From an uncultured Porphyromonadaceae bacterium (GTDB taxonomy: Bacteria > Bacteroidota > Bacteroidia > Bacteroidales > Muribaculaceae): a DNA stretch of 7,340 bases. The notes below the pieces were generated by a model, which was given only the letters and a program-made list of their open reading frames with translations, made no database searches and was not told where the DNA came from. Below, piece after piece: positions 1 to 6,822 of this stretch; within the stretch, counting starts at the first letter, position 1; every line of letters starts with the position of its first letter. Both the position numbers and the translations under genes were made by a program. Location: positions 1-7,340 of the forward strand of contig CAMWRO010000147.1 in assembly GCA_947176615.1 (NCBI GenBank), written 5' to 3'.

Positions 1-4
1 GTCC

Positions 5-171
5 TTGAATAGCCGTAGGTTGCGCAAGCGCAACCTACGGTAGATTAACGAATTATAAATAAATCTGTAAAGATTTTTCACAATGCGACGTGATTGAAAA
101 ATCTTTACAGATTTTATTTATGCGATTACATGTTTCCGGGGGTTGCGAAACCGCAACCCCCGGCTATTCAA
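5..171. repeat. Inverted pair of REP-like palindromic units around a third palindrome
   Basis: Two 36-base units occur in opposite orientation. Unit A (5-40, plus strand) and unit B (136-171, minus strand) both begin TTGAATAGCCG and continue into a 12-bp hairpin stem containing GGTTGCG/CGCAACC with a 4-base loop. They differ only at two paired stem positions (TA/TA in A, GG/CC in B) and in the loop (CAAG versus GTTT), so every stem difference is compensated. The whole is bounded by the 11-base inverted repeat TTGAATAGCCG/CGGCTATTCAA. This arrangement resembles REP/BIME elements, which are short extragenic palindromes in inverted pairs. The family assignment is inference. No coding potential is seen here. 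It lies downstream of prfB. Confidence 0.7.
55..121. repeat. Long AT-rich palindrome (26-bp stem, one bulge)
   Basis: Bases 62-80 and 95-113 are perfect reverse complements over 19 bp. The stem extends outward by 7 more pairs (55-61 with 115-121) around one unpaired base at 114. The loop is 14 bases (81-94). It sits between the two inverted REP-like units, so it may be the spacer of a composite element. It has no GC-rich core followed by a T-run in either direction, so a simple intrinsic terminator is a poor fit. Confidence 0.75.
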
Positions 172-204
172 AGAATAATCCTTACGGATTAAAAGCAACT
201 ATTA

Positions 205-237
205 CTCGGGGCAAAACTGAGTTTTGCAACACCCTCG
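205..237. repeat. Imperfect hairpin just downstream of prfB
   Basis: GCAAAAC (211-217) pairs with GTTTTGC (221-227) across a 3-base loop, and GGG (208-210) can pair with CCC (232-234) outside a one-sided 4-base bulge. Read on the minus strand it follows the prfB stop by about 20 bases. It could therefore slow or end prfB transcription, but no uridine run follows directly. Its arms echo the TTGC/GCAA core of the REP-like units at 5-171, so it may be a diverged relative. A small 5-bp hairpin (177-181 with 186-190) lies beside it. Confidence 0.45.
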
Positions 238-255
238 TGATAATAAATAACGTAT

Positions 256-1372
256 TTATTCCTCGTTTCCGGCAAATTCCATGAGATAGGATTTGATGAA
301 TCCGTCGAGGTCGCCGTCCATCACGCCGCCCACGTCGCTTGTCTGGTGGCCGGTGCGGTGGTCTTTCACGCGGCGGTCGTCAAAGACGTAGCTGCGAATC
401 TGCGAGCCCCACTCGATTTTCATCTTTCCGGCCTCGATTTTGGCCTGCTCCTGAAGACGGTGCTGCAACTCCTTGTCATAGAGGATGGAGCGCAACTGAC
501 GCATAGCGTTCTCCTTGTTCTTGGGCTGGTCGCGGGTCTCGGTGTTTTCGATAAGGATTTCCTCTTTCTCGCCGGTGTAGGGGTCGGTAAACTGGTAGCG
601 CAGACGCACTCCCGATTCCACCTTGTTGACGTTCTGACCGCCTGCGCCACCCGAGCGGAAGGTGTCCCACGACAGGAGTGCCGGGTCGACATGCACCTCG
701 ATTGTGTCGTCGACAAGCGGGGTTACGAATACCGACGCAAACGATGTCATACGCTTTCCCTGAGCGTTATAGGGCGACACGCGCACCAAGCGGTGAACGC
801 CGTTCTCGCTCTTGAGATAGCCGTAGGCAAAGTCGCCCTCGACGTTGATGGTGCACGACTTGATGCCGGCCTCGTCGCCTTCGAGAAGGTTGGCAATCGA
901 GGTCTTGTAGCCGTGACTCTCGGCCCATCGCAGATACATGCGCATCAGCATCGAGGCCCAGTCCTGACTCTCGGTGCCGCCGGCTCCCGAGTTGATTTTC
1001 AGCACAACACCGAGTTTGTCCTCCTCGCGGCGCAGCATGTTGCGCAGTTCGAGGTTTTCGATTTTGGTTATCGCATCGGCATAGAGCGCGTCAATCTCAG
1101 CTTCCTCAACGAGACCTTCCTTGATAAAGTCCCATGCGAGGCCCAGCTCGTCGACCACTTTTTCAACGTCGGTGTAGCCGTCGATCCACGCCTGAATATC
1201 CTTGATTTTCTTCATCTGAGCCTGTGCCTCCTTGGGGTGTTCCCAGAAATCGGGCACATGGGTGCGGAGTTCTTCCTCCTCTACTTGGATTTTCTTGCTG
1301 TCGATGTCAAAGATACCTCCTCAACGCGAGCTTGCGTTCAAAAGTCTCTTTTAATTGTTCCTGAGTAATCAT
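256..1372 (-). CDS. prfB: Peptide chain release factor 2 (RF2), made by programmed +1 frameshift
   Basis: RF2 recognises UGA and UAA stop codons on the ribosome and triggers hydrolysis of peptidyl-tRNA. Reading starts at ATG 1372 and gives 21 codons before an in-frame TGA (1309-1307). A +1 slip on CTT continues at GAC (1308) to the TAA at 258-256, for a total of 371 residues (E. coli RF2 has 365). The catalytic GGQ loop is at about residues 244-246 within SGGAGGQN. The codon-reading tripeptide, normally SPF in RF2, is SPY here (about 199-201). Downstream of GGQ the conserved release-factor core runs to the C-terminal residues AGNEE. A contiguous ORF beginning at GTG 1257 would lose the first 38 residues and is not the right start. 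It has its own promoter and is transcribed away from the rhomboid operon. Confidence 0.96.
1306..1321 (-). promoter_or_regulatory. prfB: RF2 autoregulatory frameshift site (AGGAGG-TAT-CTT-TGA-C)
   Basis: On the minus strand the sequence is AGGAGG (1321-1316), a 3-base spacer TAT, the slippery CTT (1312-1310), the stop TGA (1309-1307) and a following C. This is the classic bacterial prfB element, differing from the E. coli site only in AGGAGG for AGGGGG. The internal Shine-Dalgarno-like hexamer stimulates the slip. When RF2 is scarce, slow termination at the UGA lets ribosomes shift +1 and make more RF2. The mechanism is established for prfB; its operation here is inferred from the intact element and from both frames joining into a full RF2. 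Confidence 0.95.
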
Positions 1373-1402
1373 GTTTATCTTTCTCTAATGTTAATTCCAC
1401 CG

Positions 1403-1410
1403 CAAAGTTA
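1403..1410 (-). promoter_or_regulatory. prfB promoter, -7 element TAACTTTG
   Basis: TAACTTTG on the minus strand matches the Bacteroidota -7 consensus TAnnTTTG exactly. It ends about 30 bases upstream of the prfB ATG. The region about 19-24 bases further upstream is T-rich (TTTTTTT) in place of a clear TTTG -33 box. The leader would be short, about 25 bases. Confidence 0.7.
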
Positions 1411-1423
1411 GTGAATTTTCCCC

Positions 1424-1473
1424 TATAAAAAAATTCCCGGCTTGAGGCAGGTCGCTCTCAGCCGGGGAAATTT
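1424..1473 (-). terminator. Minus-strand intrinsic terminator with no obvious gene upstream
   Basis: Bases 1436-1446 and 1457-1466 form a GC-rich stem (CCCGGC with GCCGGG, plus TGAG with CTCA, one bulge) around a 10-base loop, and the stem can extend through AT pairs to 1431/1473. On the minus strand it is followed by a run of seven T residues, the standard intrinsic terminator layout. On the plus strand no T-run follows. It lies upstream of the prfB promoter, and no minus-strand ORF is seen between it and the start of the rhomboid gene. Confidence 0.7.
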
Positions 1474-1550
1474 CAAACTTTCTGCCATTCAAACGTTGCA
1501 CGACTCCAAAAAGTTCTGCTATTTTAGCGCGCGGTGCATCTTTCGCGGGT

Positions 1551-1578
1551 GTTTTTACGTTATTATTTTGTATCTTTG
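1551..1578 (+). promoter_or_regulatory. Promoter of the rhomboid operon, -7 element TATCTTTG
   Basis: TATCTTTG at 1571-1578 matches the Bacteroidota TAnnTTTG element. A weak upstream box, GTTTTTA, begins at 1551; its spacing is slightly short. Transcription would begin near 1584, giving a leader of about 30 bases before ATG 1615. The bases before the ATG are A-rich with no Shine-Dalgarno match, as is usual in this phylum. Confidence 0.65.
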
Positions 1579-1614
1579 TAAATTAAAAACGTCAAAATTA
1601 TTAGCCGACTTAAA

Positions 1615-2379
1615 ATGAATTCATTTTTCAGCCGAATCCCACCGGTGACAAAGAACTTGATTATCATCAACTTCCTCGTGTGGTTTGCTATGATGATACT
1701 TCCGTCACGACTGGGTATCAACTTCGAGACATTTGCAGGACTGCATTACTTCAAGGCGGCCGATTTTAATCCCGTCCAGCTGCTGACCTACATGTTCATG
1801 CACTCGACCAACAGCTTTGCCCACATCTTTTTCAACATGTTCATGCTGCTGATGTTCGGCGTGACGCTTGAGCGCACCCTCGGTGCCCCGCGATTCCTGT
1901 TTTACTACATTTCGTGTGGTGTAGGCGCGGCACTGATTCAGGAGGCAACATGGGCGCTGACATGGGAAACGACTCTGACCAAGATGATTGCAATGCAGAA
2001 CCATCTCGATTATCCCGAGGCGCGTCAGGCCATAATGGAGGCGATGATGACGCCGCAGGGTGAGGCGATTATAAAAAGTTATCTCAACATCTTTGTAACG
2101 ATAGGGGCATCGGGCGCAGTCTACGGCGTGCTGCTCGCTTTCGGAATGCTTTTCCCCAACGCGCCGATGTACTTTTTCTTCATCCCCGTCCCCATCAAGG
2201 CCAAGTGGATGGTTCTCGGGATGGGTGCCATCGAGCTGCTTATCGGACTGAGCGAGTCGGTCGGCCGCAGTGACGGCGTGGCCCACTTCGCCCACCTCGG
2301 AGGCATGATTTTCGGTTTCTTTATAATTCTTTACTGGAAAAAGAAAGGAACTTTCAATGACAATGGCTGGTACAATTAA
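1615..2379 (+). CDS. Rhomboid family intramembrane serine protease (first of two)
   Basis: Rhomboids cleave transmembrane substrates inside the membrane with a Ser-His dyad. The 254-residue protein has about six hydrophobic segments. The catalytic serine is S166 in the GASG motif (GxSx) and the histidine is H227 in AHLGG. H70 and N74 in HIFFN match the oxyanion-side HxxxN motif of E. coli GlpG (H150/N154), and H63 lies seven residues before H70. A polar insertion at about 110-155 separates the third segment from the GASG segment; it is not part of the minimal GlpG-like core. The C-terminus is short and hydrophilic. The gene is first in the putative operon and its 3' end overlaps the next rhomboid by 23 bases. 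Its substrate cannot be told from sequence. Confidence 0.92.
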   Translation: MNSFFSRIPPVTKNLIIINFLVWFAMMILPSRLGINFETFAGLHYFKAADFNPVQLLTYMFMHSTNSFAHIFFNMFMLLMFGVTLERTLGAPRFLFYYISCGVGAALIQEATWALTWETTLTKMIAMQNHLDYPEARQAIMEAMMTPQGEAIIKSYLNIFVTIGASGAVYGVLLAFGMLFPNAPMYFFFIPVPIKAKWMVLGMGAIELLIGLSESVGRSDGVAHFAHLGGMIFGFFIILYWKKKGTFNDNGWYN

Positions 2380-3286
2380 CGAGTGGAAACGCAAGTTCAG
2401 CGCGTCGTCGATGTTGATGAAGATTATCGTGGTCAACATCGCCGTGTTTGTGCTGTTGCGCCTCGTCGCAAGCGTTATGGTCCTGTCGGGGAACGACGGT
2501 AGCGTGAACGACATGCTCAACCTCGTCCAGATGCCGAGCGACGGCATGTTGCTGCTGACCCGGCCGTGGACGCTGATAACCTACATGTTTTCGCAATATG
2601 AAGTGCTGCACCTGCTGTTCAACATGCTGTGGCTCTACTGGTTTGGCATTGTGTTCATGTTTGTCTCCACGCCACGCCAGCTGCTTGCGCTCTATATCTA
2701 CGGCGGGATAGGCGGCGCACTGCTCTTTATCGGGGCCTACAATCTGTTACCCCTCTTTTCGGGACATGTAGGGTTTCTCATCGGGTCGTCGGCCGGAGTC
2801 ATAGCCATCGTGACGGCTACTGCCATACTGATGCCCGACTACAGGTTCAATCTTCTGTTTCTCGGGCCGGTATCGCTGAAATGGGTCGCCATCGTGACAA
2901 TAGGACTCGACCTCATTGGGGTGACCGGTTCCAATGCAGGGGGACATATCGCCCACCTCGGCGGAGCGCTCGTCGGCGCATGGTACGGACTGGCACTGAA
3001 ACACGGCACTGACATCACCGCACCCCTCAACCGGTTGCTCGACAGCATTGTCAATCTTTTCAAAGGGATAAAGATGCCCCGCAGGCAGCCAAAGACCACC
3101 CGGCCGCCCCGCCCCTCGGGCCGTCCCTCGACAACAGGCGGCCAACCCTCCTCGCGTCCCCGCACCACTCCCGAGGATCAGGCAGTCCTTGATGCCATCC
3201 TTGACAAAATCAAAAAATCGGGCTACACATCGCTGACACCCGAGGAACGCCGCCGGCTCTTTGATGTCAGCAACCGCATATCCTAA
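2357..3286 (+). CDS. Rhomboid family intramembrane serine protease with cytoplasmic-type C-terminal tail (second of two)
   Basis: This 309-residue protein has about six membrane segments within residues 18-215. The serine is S145 in GSSAG (GxSx), the histidine is H200 in HIAHLGG, and H85/N89 in HLLFN form the HxxxN motif. Unlike GlpG, the position five residues before H85 is Gln (Q80), where GlpG has H145. After the membrane core comes a basic Pro/Arg/Thr-rich linker (about 238-272) and a helical tail (273-309) with DAILDKIKKSGYTSLTPEE. Similar tails occur on other Bacteroidota rhomboids, possibly the DUF6576 type; that name is from memory. The start at 2357 overlaps the previous gene by 23 bases, which suggests translational coupling. 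ATG 2363 is an alternative start two codons later. Confidence 0.92.
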   Translation: MTMAGTINEWKRKFSASSMLMKIIVVNIAVFVLLRLVASVMVLSGNDGSVNDMLNLVQMPSDGMLLLTRPWTLITYMFSQYEVLHLLFNMLWLYWFGIVFMFVSTPRQLLALYIYGGIGGALLFIGAYNLLPLFSGHVGFLIGSSAGVIAIVTATAILMPDYRFNLLFLGPVSLKWVAIVTIGLDLIGVTGSNAGGHIAHLGGALVGAWYGLALKHGTDITAPLNRLLDSIVNLFKGIKMPRRQPKTTRPPRPSGRPSTTGGQPSSRPRTTPEDQAVLDAILDKIKKSGYTSLTPEERRRLFDVSNRIS

Positions 3287-3309
3287 AGCAGAACAATCAC
3301 TTGACGAAA

Positions 3310-4458
3310 ATGGCAGTTTTAAAAGCTATATCATCATTTTTCCGTTCATCACTCTCGGCAATCGCCACGGGAGTGACCGGAATTGTGGCCATTTCGACGG
3401 TGTTCAGTGCCTACGGCGGTTATTTTGACCCTAACCATGTACCGGTGGCGGCGCTCGCTCTGATGGCACTCCCGGCGCTGCTCATTGCCGGGATAGTCGT
3501 CGCTGTAATCGACTTGATATTCTGGCGCAAAGCCGCCATTCTCATCGCTGCGTCATGGCTTGTGTCGCTTCCTCCGCTATTGGTTTTCTGTCCGCTCAAC
3601 ATATATTCCCCTGTCCTTGACGAGCAGAAAAGCGACACCACATTCACGGTTCTCACCTACAATATTATCCATCTGTGGGACACGCGCGAAAACCATGAGG
3701 AATATGACTGCAACCCTACGCTGCAGTATATCCTTGACACCGATGCCGACATTGTAAACCTTCAGGAAATAGCGGTAGCCGACCTTGACCCCAACGGGTG
3801 GAGACCTAAACGCGAAAAGGTGACGCAAGCTCAGGTCGATTCACTGAAAGCCAAGTATCCCTATCGCTTTTACAAGCCCAATATCGCCGGATTCCTGTCA
3901 AAGTATCCGGTCGAGGCCGAGATGCTCCCGGTGCGGGTCGACTCGATGCCCAATATCCGTCTTTTCAAGGTGAATATCAACGGTCACCGGGTTAATTTCT
4001 ATAACGTCCACCTCAAATCCATCGGCCTCTCCGACGATGACAAGCAGTTTTATCGCGAGCTGTATGACGTTCCCGCCGACGAGCGGCAGTTAAAGCGTGA
4101 AATCAAAGAGGCGAAGACAAAGCTGATTTCCAAACTCGCCACGGCGTTCCGCGACCGCACCCGCGAGGCCCGCATTTTGCGACAGTGCATTGACAGCGTG
4201 AGCGGCCCTGTCATCGTGGCCGGCGACTTCAACGACGTGCCGGGATGCTATGCCGTGCGCACAATCATGGGCGACGACCTCCATGACGCATACGCCGATG
4301 CCGCTTTCGGCCCGACAATCACCTATCACGAAAACCGCTTCTATTTCCGCATCGACCAGATTCTCTATCGCGGCCCCGAGATTATCTCGATAGACCGTGG
4401 AAACTGCAAGGCAAGCGACCACTACCCGATGATTGCCACCTTCCGATTCAAAGATTAA
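3310..4458 (+). CDS. Membrane-anchored endonuclease/exonuclease/phosphatase (EEP) family protein
   Basis: This 382-residue protein has three hydrophobic segments (about 14-34, 45-68 and 74-95) followed by a metal-dependent EEP-fold hydrolase domain. The EEP motifs appear in order: LTYNI (N118), IVNLQEI (metal-ligand E153), NVHLKS (H234), AGDFND (D306, N308), FRIDQILY (D349) and the C-terminal SDHYP (D370, H371). All expected catalytic and metal residues are present, so it is probably active as a phosphodiesterase or phosphatase. The fold covers nucleases, sphingomyelinases and inositol phosphatases, and the substrate cannot be chosen from sequence. ATG 3310 was preferred over the in-frame TTG at 3301. 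It begins 23 bases after the second rhomboid, probably in the same operon. The catalytic domain follows the third membrane segment, so its side of the membrane is uncertain. Confidence 0.87.
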   Translation: MAVLKAISSFFRSSLSAIATGVTGIVAISTVFSAYGGYFDPNHVPVAALALMALPALLIAGIVVAVIDLIFWRKAAILIAASWLVSLPPLLVFCPLNIYSPVLDEQKSDTTFTVLTYNIIHLWDTRENHEEYDCNPTLQYILDTDADIVNLQEIAVADLDPNGWRPKREKVTQAQVDSLKAKYPYRFYKPNIAGFLSKYPVEAEMLPVRVDSMPNIRLFKVNINGHRVNFYNVHLKSIGLSDDDKQFYRELYDVPADERQLKREIKEAKTKLISKLATAFRDRTREARILRQCIDSVSGPVIVAGDFNDVPGCYAVRTIMGDDLHDAYADAAFGPTITYHENRFYFRIDQILYRGPEIISIDRGNCKASDHYPMIATFRFKD

Positions 4459-4488
4459 TAATTCATTACCAAAAACTATTATAAGAAA

Positions 4489-6657
4489 ATGACCAAATCA
4501 TTAATCACAGCCGCAGCGGCAGCATTATTGCTCCCCGCAACGCTGACAATCACGCAGACAATGAACGCTGCCGAAAGACAAAATCCGTTTATGGTGCCTT
4601 ACGAGACACCGTTTGAAATCCCTCCGTTTGAACAGATCAAATATGAGGACTACGTCCCCGCGGCTACCGAGGGCATCAACCGGCTCAAAGCCGAGACCGA
4701 GACTATCGCCAACCAGAAGGCAAAGCCGACATTTGAGAACACCATCCTCGCTATGGAAAAATCGGGCGAGCTGCTCAACCGTGTCATGCTTGTGTTCGGT
4801 TCGCTCGACGAGACTGACAACACTCCCGAGATGAACGAAATCGCCGAGAAAATCTACCCGATGTACTCGCAGGTTTCCGACGAAATCTCGATGAATGAGA
4901 AACTGTTCAAGCGCGTCAAGACCCTCTATGACAACCGCAACTCGCTCGGCCTTCCCGCCAATGAAGTGCGCGCCATCGAGGAATCCTACAAGAGCTTTAC
5001 GCGCAACGGCGCGCTCCTGTCAGGCAAGCAGAAGAAAAAACTGTCAGAAATCAACACAAAGCTGACCGACCTCTATCTCAAATACAACAAAAACCTGCTC
5101 GCCGCCACCAATGCCTGCGAGATTGTGGTTGACGACAAGGCCGCACTCGCCGGACTTCCCGACGCACTCGTGGCAACAGCCGCCGAGGAGGCCAAGTCGC
5201 GAGGCAAAGAGGGTAAATGGGTGTTCACGCTCCATGCCCCGAGCCGCCTGCCGGTGCTCCAGTATGGCGACAACCGCGACCTGCGCCGTCAGATGTATGA
5301 GTCTTATACCTCGCTCGCATCCTCGGGCCAATACAACAACTATCCTCTCATCAACGAGATTGTGAAACTCCGCGCTGAAAAGGCCCGCCTGCTCGGCTAC
5401 AAAAACTATGCCGACTACATGACCGCCAATGTCATGGCCAAGACTACCGAAAACGCCGAGAACCTGCTGATGCAGATCTGGAAACCCGCCGTGGCACGCG
5501 TCCACGAGGAAGTGGCCGAGATGCAGCAGTATGTCAACGACGAGGGCGGCAACTTCAAGATCGAGCCGTGGGACTACTATTACTACGCCGAGAAAGTGCG
5601 TCAGAAAAAATTTGCCCTCGACGAGAACGAAGTCCGCGCCTATTTCTCGCTTGAAAACGTGCGCAAAGGCATCTTCACGATGGCCGAGAAACTCTATGGC
5701 GTGACGTTCACCGAACTCCCCGACGCTCCCAAGTACAACCCCGAGGTCAAAGTCTTTGAAGTGAAAGACGCCAAGGGCGAGCATGTGGCCGTGTTCATGA
5801 CCGACTACTTCCCCCGCGCGTCAAAGCGTCAGGGTGCATGGATGAGCGAGTTCAAGGGTTCCTACGTTGACCCCGACGGAACCGTAAGCCGCCCCATCAT
5901 CTACAACGTGGGCAACTTCACCCGTCCCACCGCCGACACCCCTGCCCTTCTTACCCTCGACGAGGTTGAGACAATGTTCCACGAGTTTGGCCACGGCCTT
6001 CACGGAATGCTCAGCCGCGCCGCGCTCCGCAGCCAGAGCGGCACCAACGTTGACCGCGACTTCGTAGAGCTCCCCTCGCAGATTACCGAGCACTGGGCGA
6101 TGGAACCCGAGCTGCTCAAGCAGTATGCGTTCCATTACAAGACAGGCGAAGTCATCCCCGACACACTCATCCGCAAGCTCGATGCCGCATCGACCCACAA
6201 CCAAGGTTTCACGACCACCGAGCTTGCCGGAGCCGCACTGCTCGACCTCCAGTGGGGCAAACTCAACCCCGACGGCGATGTTGACGTGGCTGAATTTGAA
6301 AAGAACGTCGCACAGACCCTCGGAATGCCCGCCGAAGTTCAGTTCCGTTACCGCTCGCCCTATTTCAAGCACGTCTTTGGCAGCGACGGCTACGCATCGG
6401 GTTATTACACCTATCTGTGGGCCGAAGTCCTCGACACCGACGGTTTCGAGCTGTTCAAGGAAAAAGGCGTGTTTGATCCCGAGACAGCCCGCTCGTTCAA
6501 GGAAAACATTCTCGAAATGGGAGGCAGCGTAGACCCGATGGAACTTTATATCCGTTTCCGCGGCCACGAACCGAAGGTTGACGCGCTTCTGCGCAACCGC
6601 GGCCTCATCCCTCCTGTAACACCGCAAGGCAATGTCCCCACTCCCGGAGGAAAGTAA
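4489..6657 (+). CDS. dcp: Exported M3 family zinc metallopeptidase, peptidyl-dipeptidase Dcp type
   Basis: M3 peptidases are zinc oligopeptidases; Dcp removes dipeptides from the C-terminus of short peptides. The 722-residue protein starts with a signal-peptide-like segment (MTKSLITAAAAALLL, likely cut near residue 27 after NA), giving a mature form close in size to E. coli Dcp (681). The zinc site is HEFGH (H498, E499, H502), with the third ligand E527 in FVELPSQ, 29 residues after H498 as in neurolysin. The Gly/Tyr-rich segment GYASGYYTYLW (634-644) carries the substrate-binding tyrosines typical of M3. No lipobox cysteine is visible, so a soluble periplasmic location is inferred. The gene lies 30 bases after the EEP gene and ends in tandem TAA TAG stops followed by a strong terminator, so it closes the operon. 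Assignment to Dcp rather than oligopeptidase A rests on overall similarity. Confidence 0.93.
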   Translation: MTKSLITAAAAALLLPATLTITQTMNAAERQNPFMVPYETPFEIPPFEQIKYEDYVPAATEGINRLKAETETIANQKAKPTFENTILAMEKSGELLNRVMLVFGSLDETDNTPEMNEIAEKIYPMYSQVSDEISMNEKLFKRVKTLYDNRNSLGLPANEVRAIEESYKSFTRNGALLSGKQKKKLSEINTKLTDLYLKYNKNLLAATNACEIVVDDKAALAGLPDALVATAAEEAKSRGKEGKWVFTLHAPSRLPVLQYGDNRDLRRQMYESYTSLASSGQYNNYPLINEIVKLRAEKARLLGYKNYADYMTANVMAKTTENAENLLMQIWKPAVARVHEEVAEMQQYVNDEGGNFKIEPWDYYYYAEKVRQKKFALDENEVRAYFSLENVRKGIFTMAEKLYGVTFTELPDAPKYNPEVKVFEVKDAKGEHVAVFMTDYFPRASKRQGAWMSEFKGSYVDPDGTVSRPIIYNVGNFTRPTADTPALLTLDEVETMFHEFGHGLHGMLSRAALRSQSGTNVDRDFVELPSQITEHWAMEPELLKQYAFHYKTGEVIPDTLIRKLDAASTHNQGFTTTELAGAALLDLQWGKLNPDGDVDVAEFEKNVAQTLGMPAEVQFRYRSPYFKHVFGSDGYASGYYTYLWAEVLDTDGFELFKEKGVFDPETARSFKENILEMGGSVDPMELYIRFRGHEPKVDALLRNRGLIPPVTPQGNVPTPGGK

Positions 6658-6668
6658 TAGCTTTAAAT

Positions 6669-6720
6669 AAATGACAAAACAGGCGGCAAACGAGATGGTT
6701 TGCCGCCTGTTTTGTCATTT
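6669..6720 (+). terminator. Perfect 23-bp terminator hairpin after the M3 peptidase gene
   Basis: Bases 6669-6691 and 6698-6720 are exact reverse complements around a 6-base loop (GAGATG). The GC-rich inner part (GGCGGCAAAC/GTTTGCCGCC) is flanked by AT-rich arms, so the 3' arm ends TGTTTTGTCATTT. It starts about 12 bases after the stop codon. Its symmetry means it could also act on transcription entering from the other side. Confidence 0.9.
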
Positions 6721-6784
6721 AACACCCCAAAAGACACTTTCAGAATCTAAAAATATATTATTAATCATTAAATAGGCTTTTCGT

Positions 6785-6816
6785 CGATTTTTATTCAAAA
6801 AAAAGTACTATCTTTG
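6785..6816 (+). promoter_or_regulatory. Promoter-like site, -7 element TATCTTTG
   Basis: TATCTTTG at 6809-6816 is an exact match to the Bacteroidota -7 element and identical to that of the rhomboid operon. A T-rich stretch (ATTTTTATT, 6787-6795) sits at roughly the right distance for the upstream box. It fires away from the M3 gene terminator into a gene-free stretch. Confidence 0.65.
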
Positions 6817-6822
6817 TAATGT

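Noticed and set aside
5..240. CRISPR array or insertion-sequence ends
   Set aside because: The repeats are inverted, only two units match closely, spacing is not regular, and no transposase or cas gene is present.
90..284. 64-codon plus-strand frame at the left end
   Set aside because: It runs through the palindromic repeats and into the 3' end of prfB on the opposite strand; no protein-like composition.
346..1368. 340-codon plus-strand open frame opposite prfB
   Set aside because: It lies entirely antisense to a well-supported prfB, has no recognisable domain, and reflects the GC-rich third positions of the real gene.
1705..2547. 280-codon minus-strand open frame across both rhomboid genes
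   Set aside because: It is His/Arg-rich with no domain, antisense to two genes whose catalytic motifs are clear.
3301..3309. TTG 3301 as the start of the EEP gene
   Set aside because: An ATG three codons later (3310) is the simpler start, adds no loss to the first membrane segment, and neither site has a Shine-Dalgarno to favour TTG.
5044..6627. Two long minus-strand frames (246 and 268 codons) opposite the M3 peptidase gene
   Set aside because: They are shadows of a GC-biased coding sequence; no motif was seen, and the plus strand carries the intact HEFGH peptidase.
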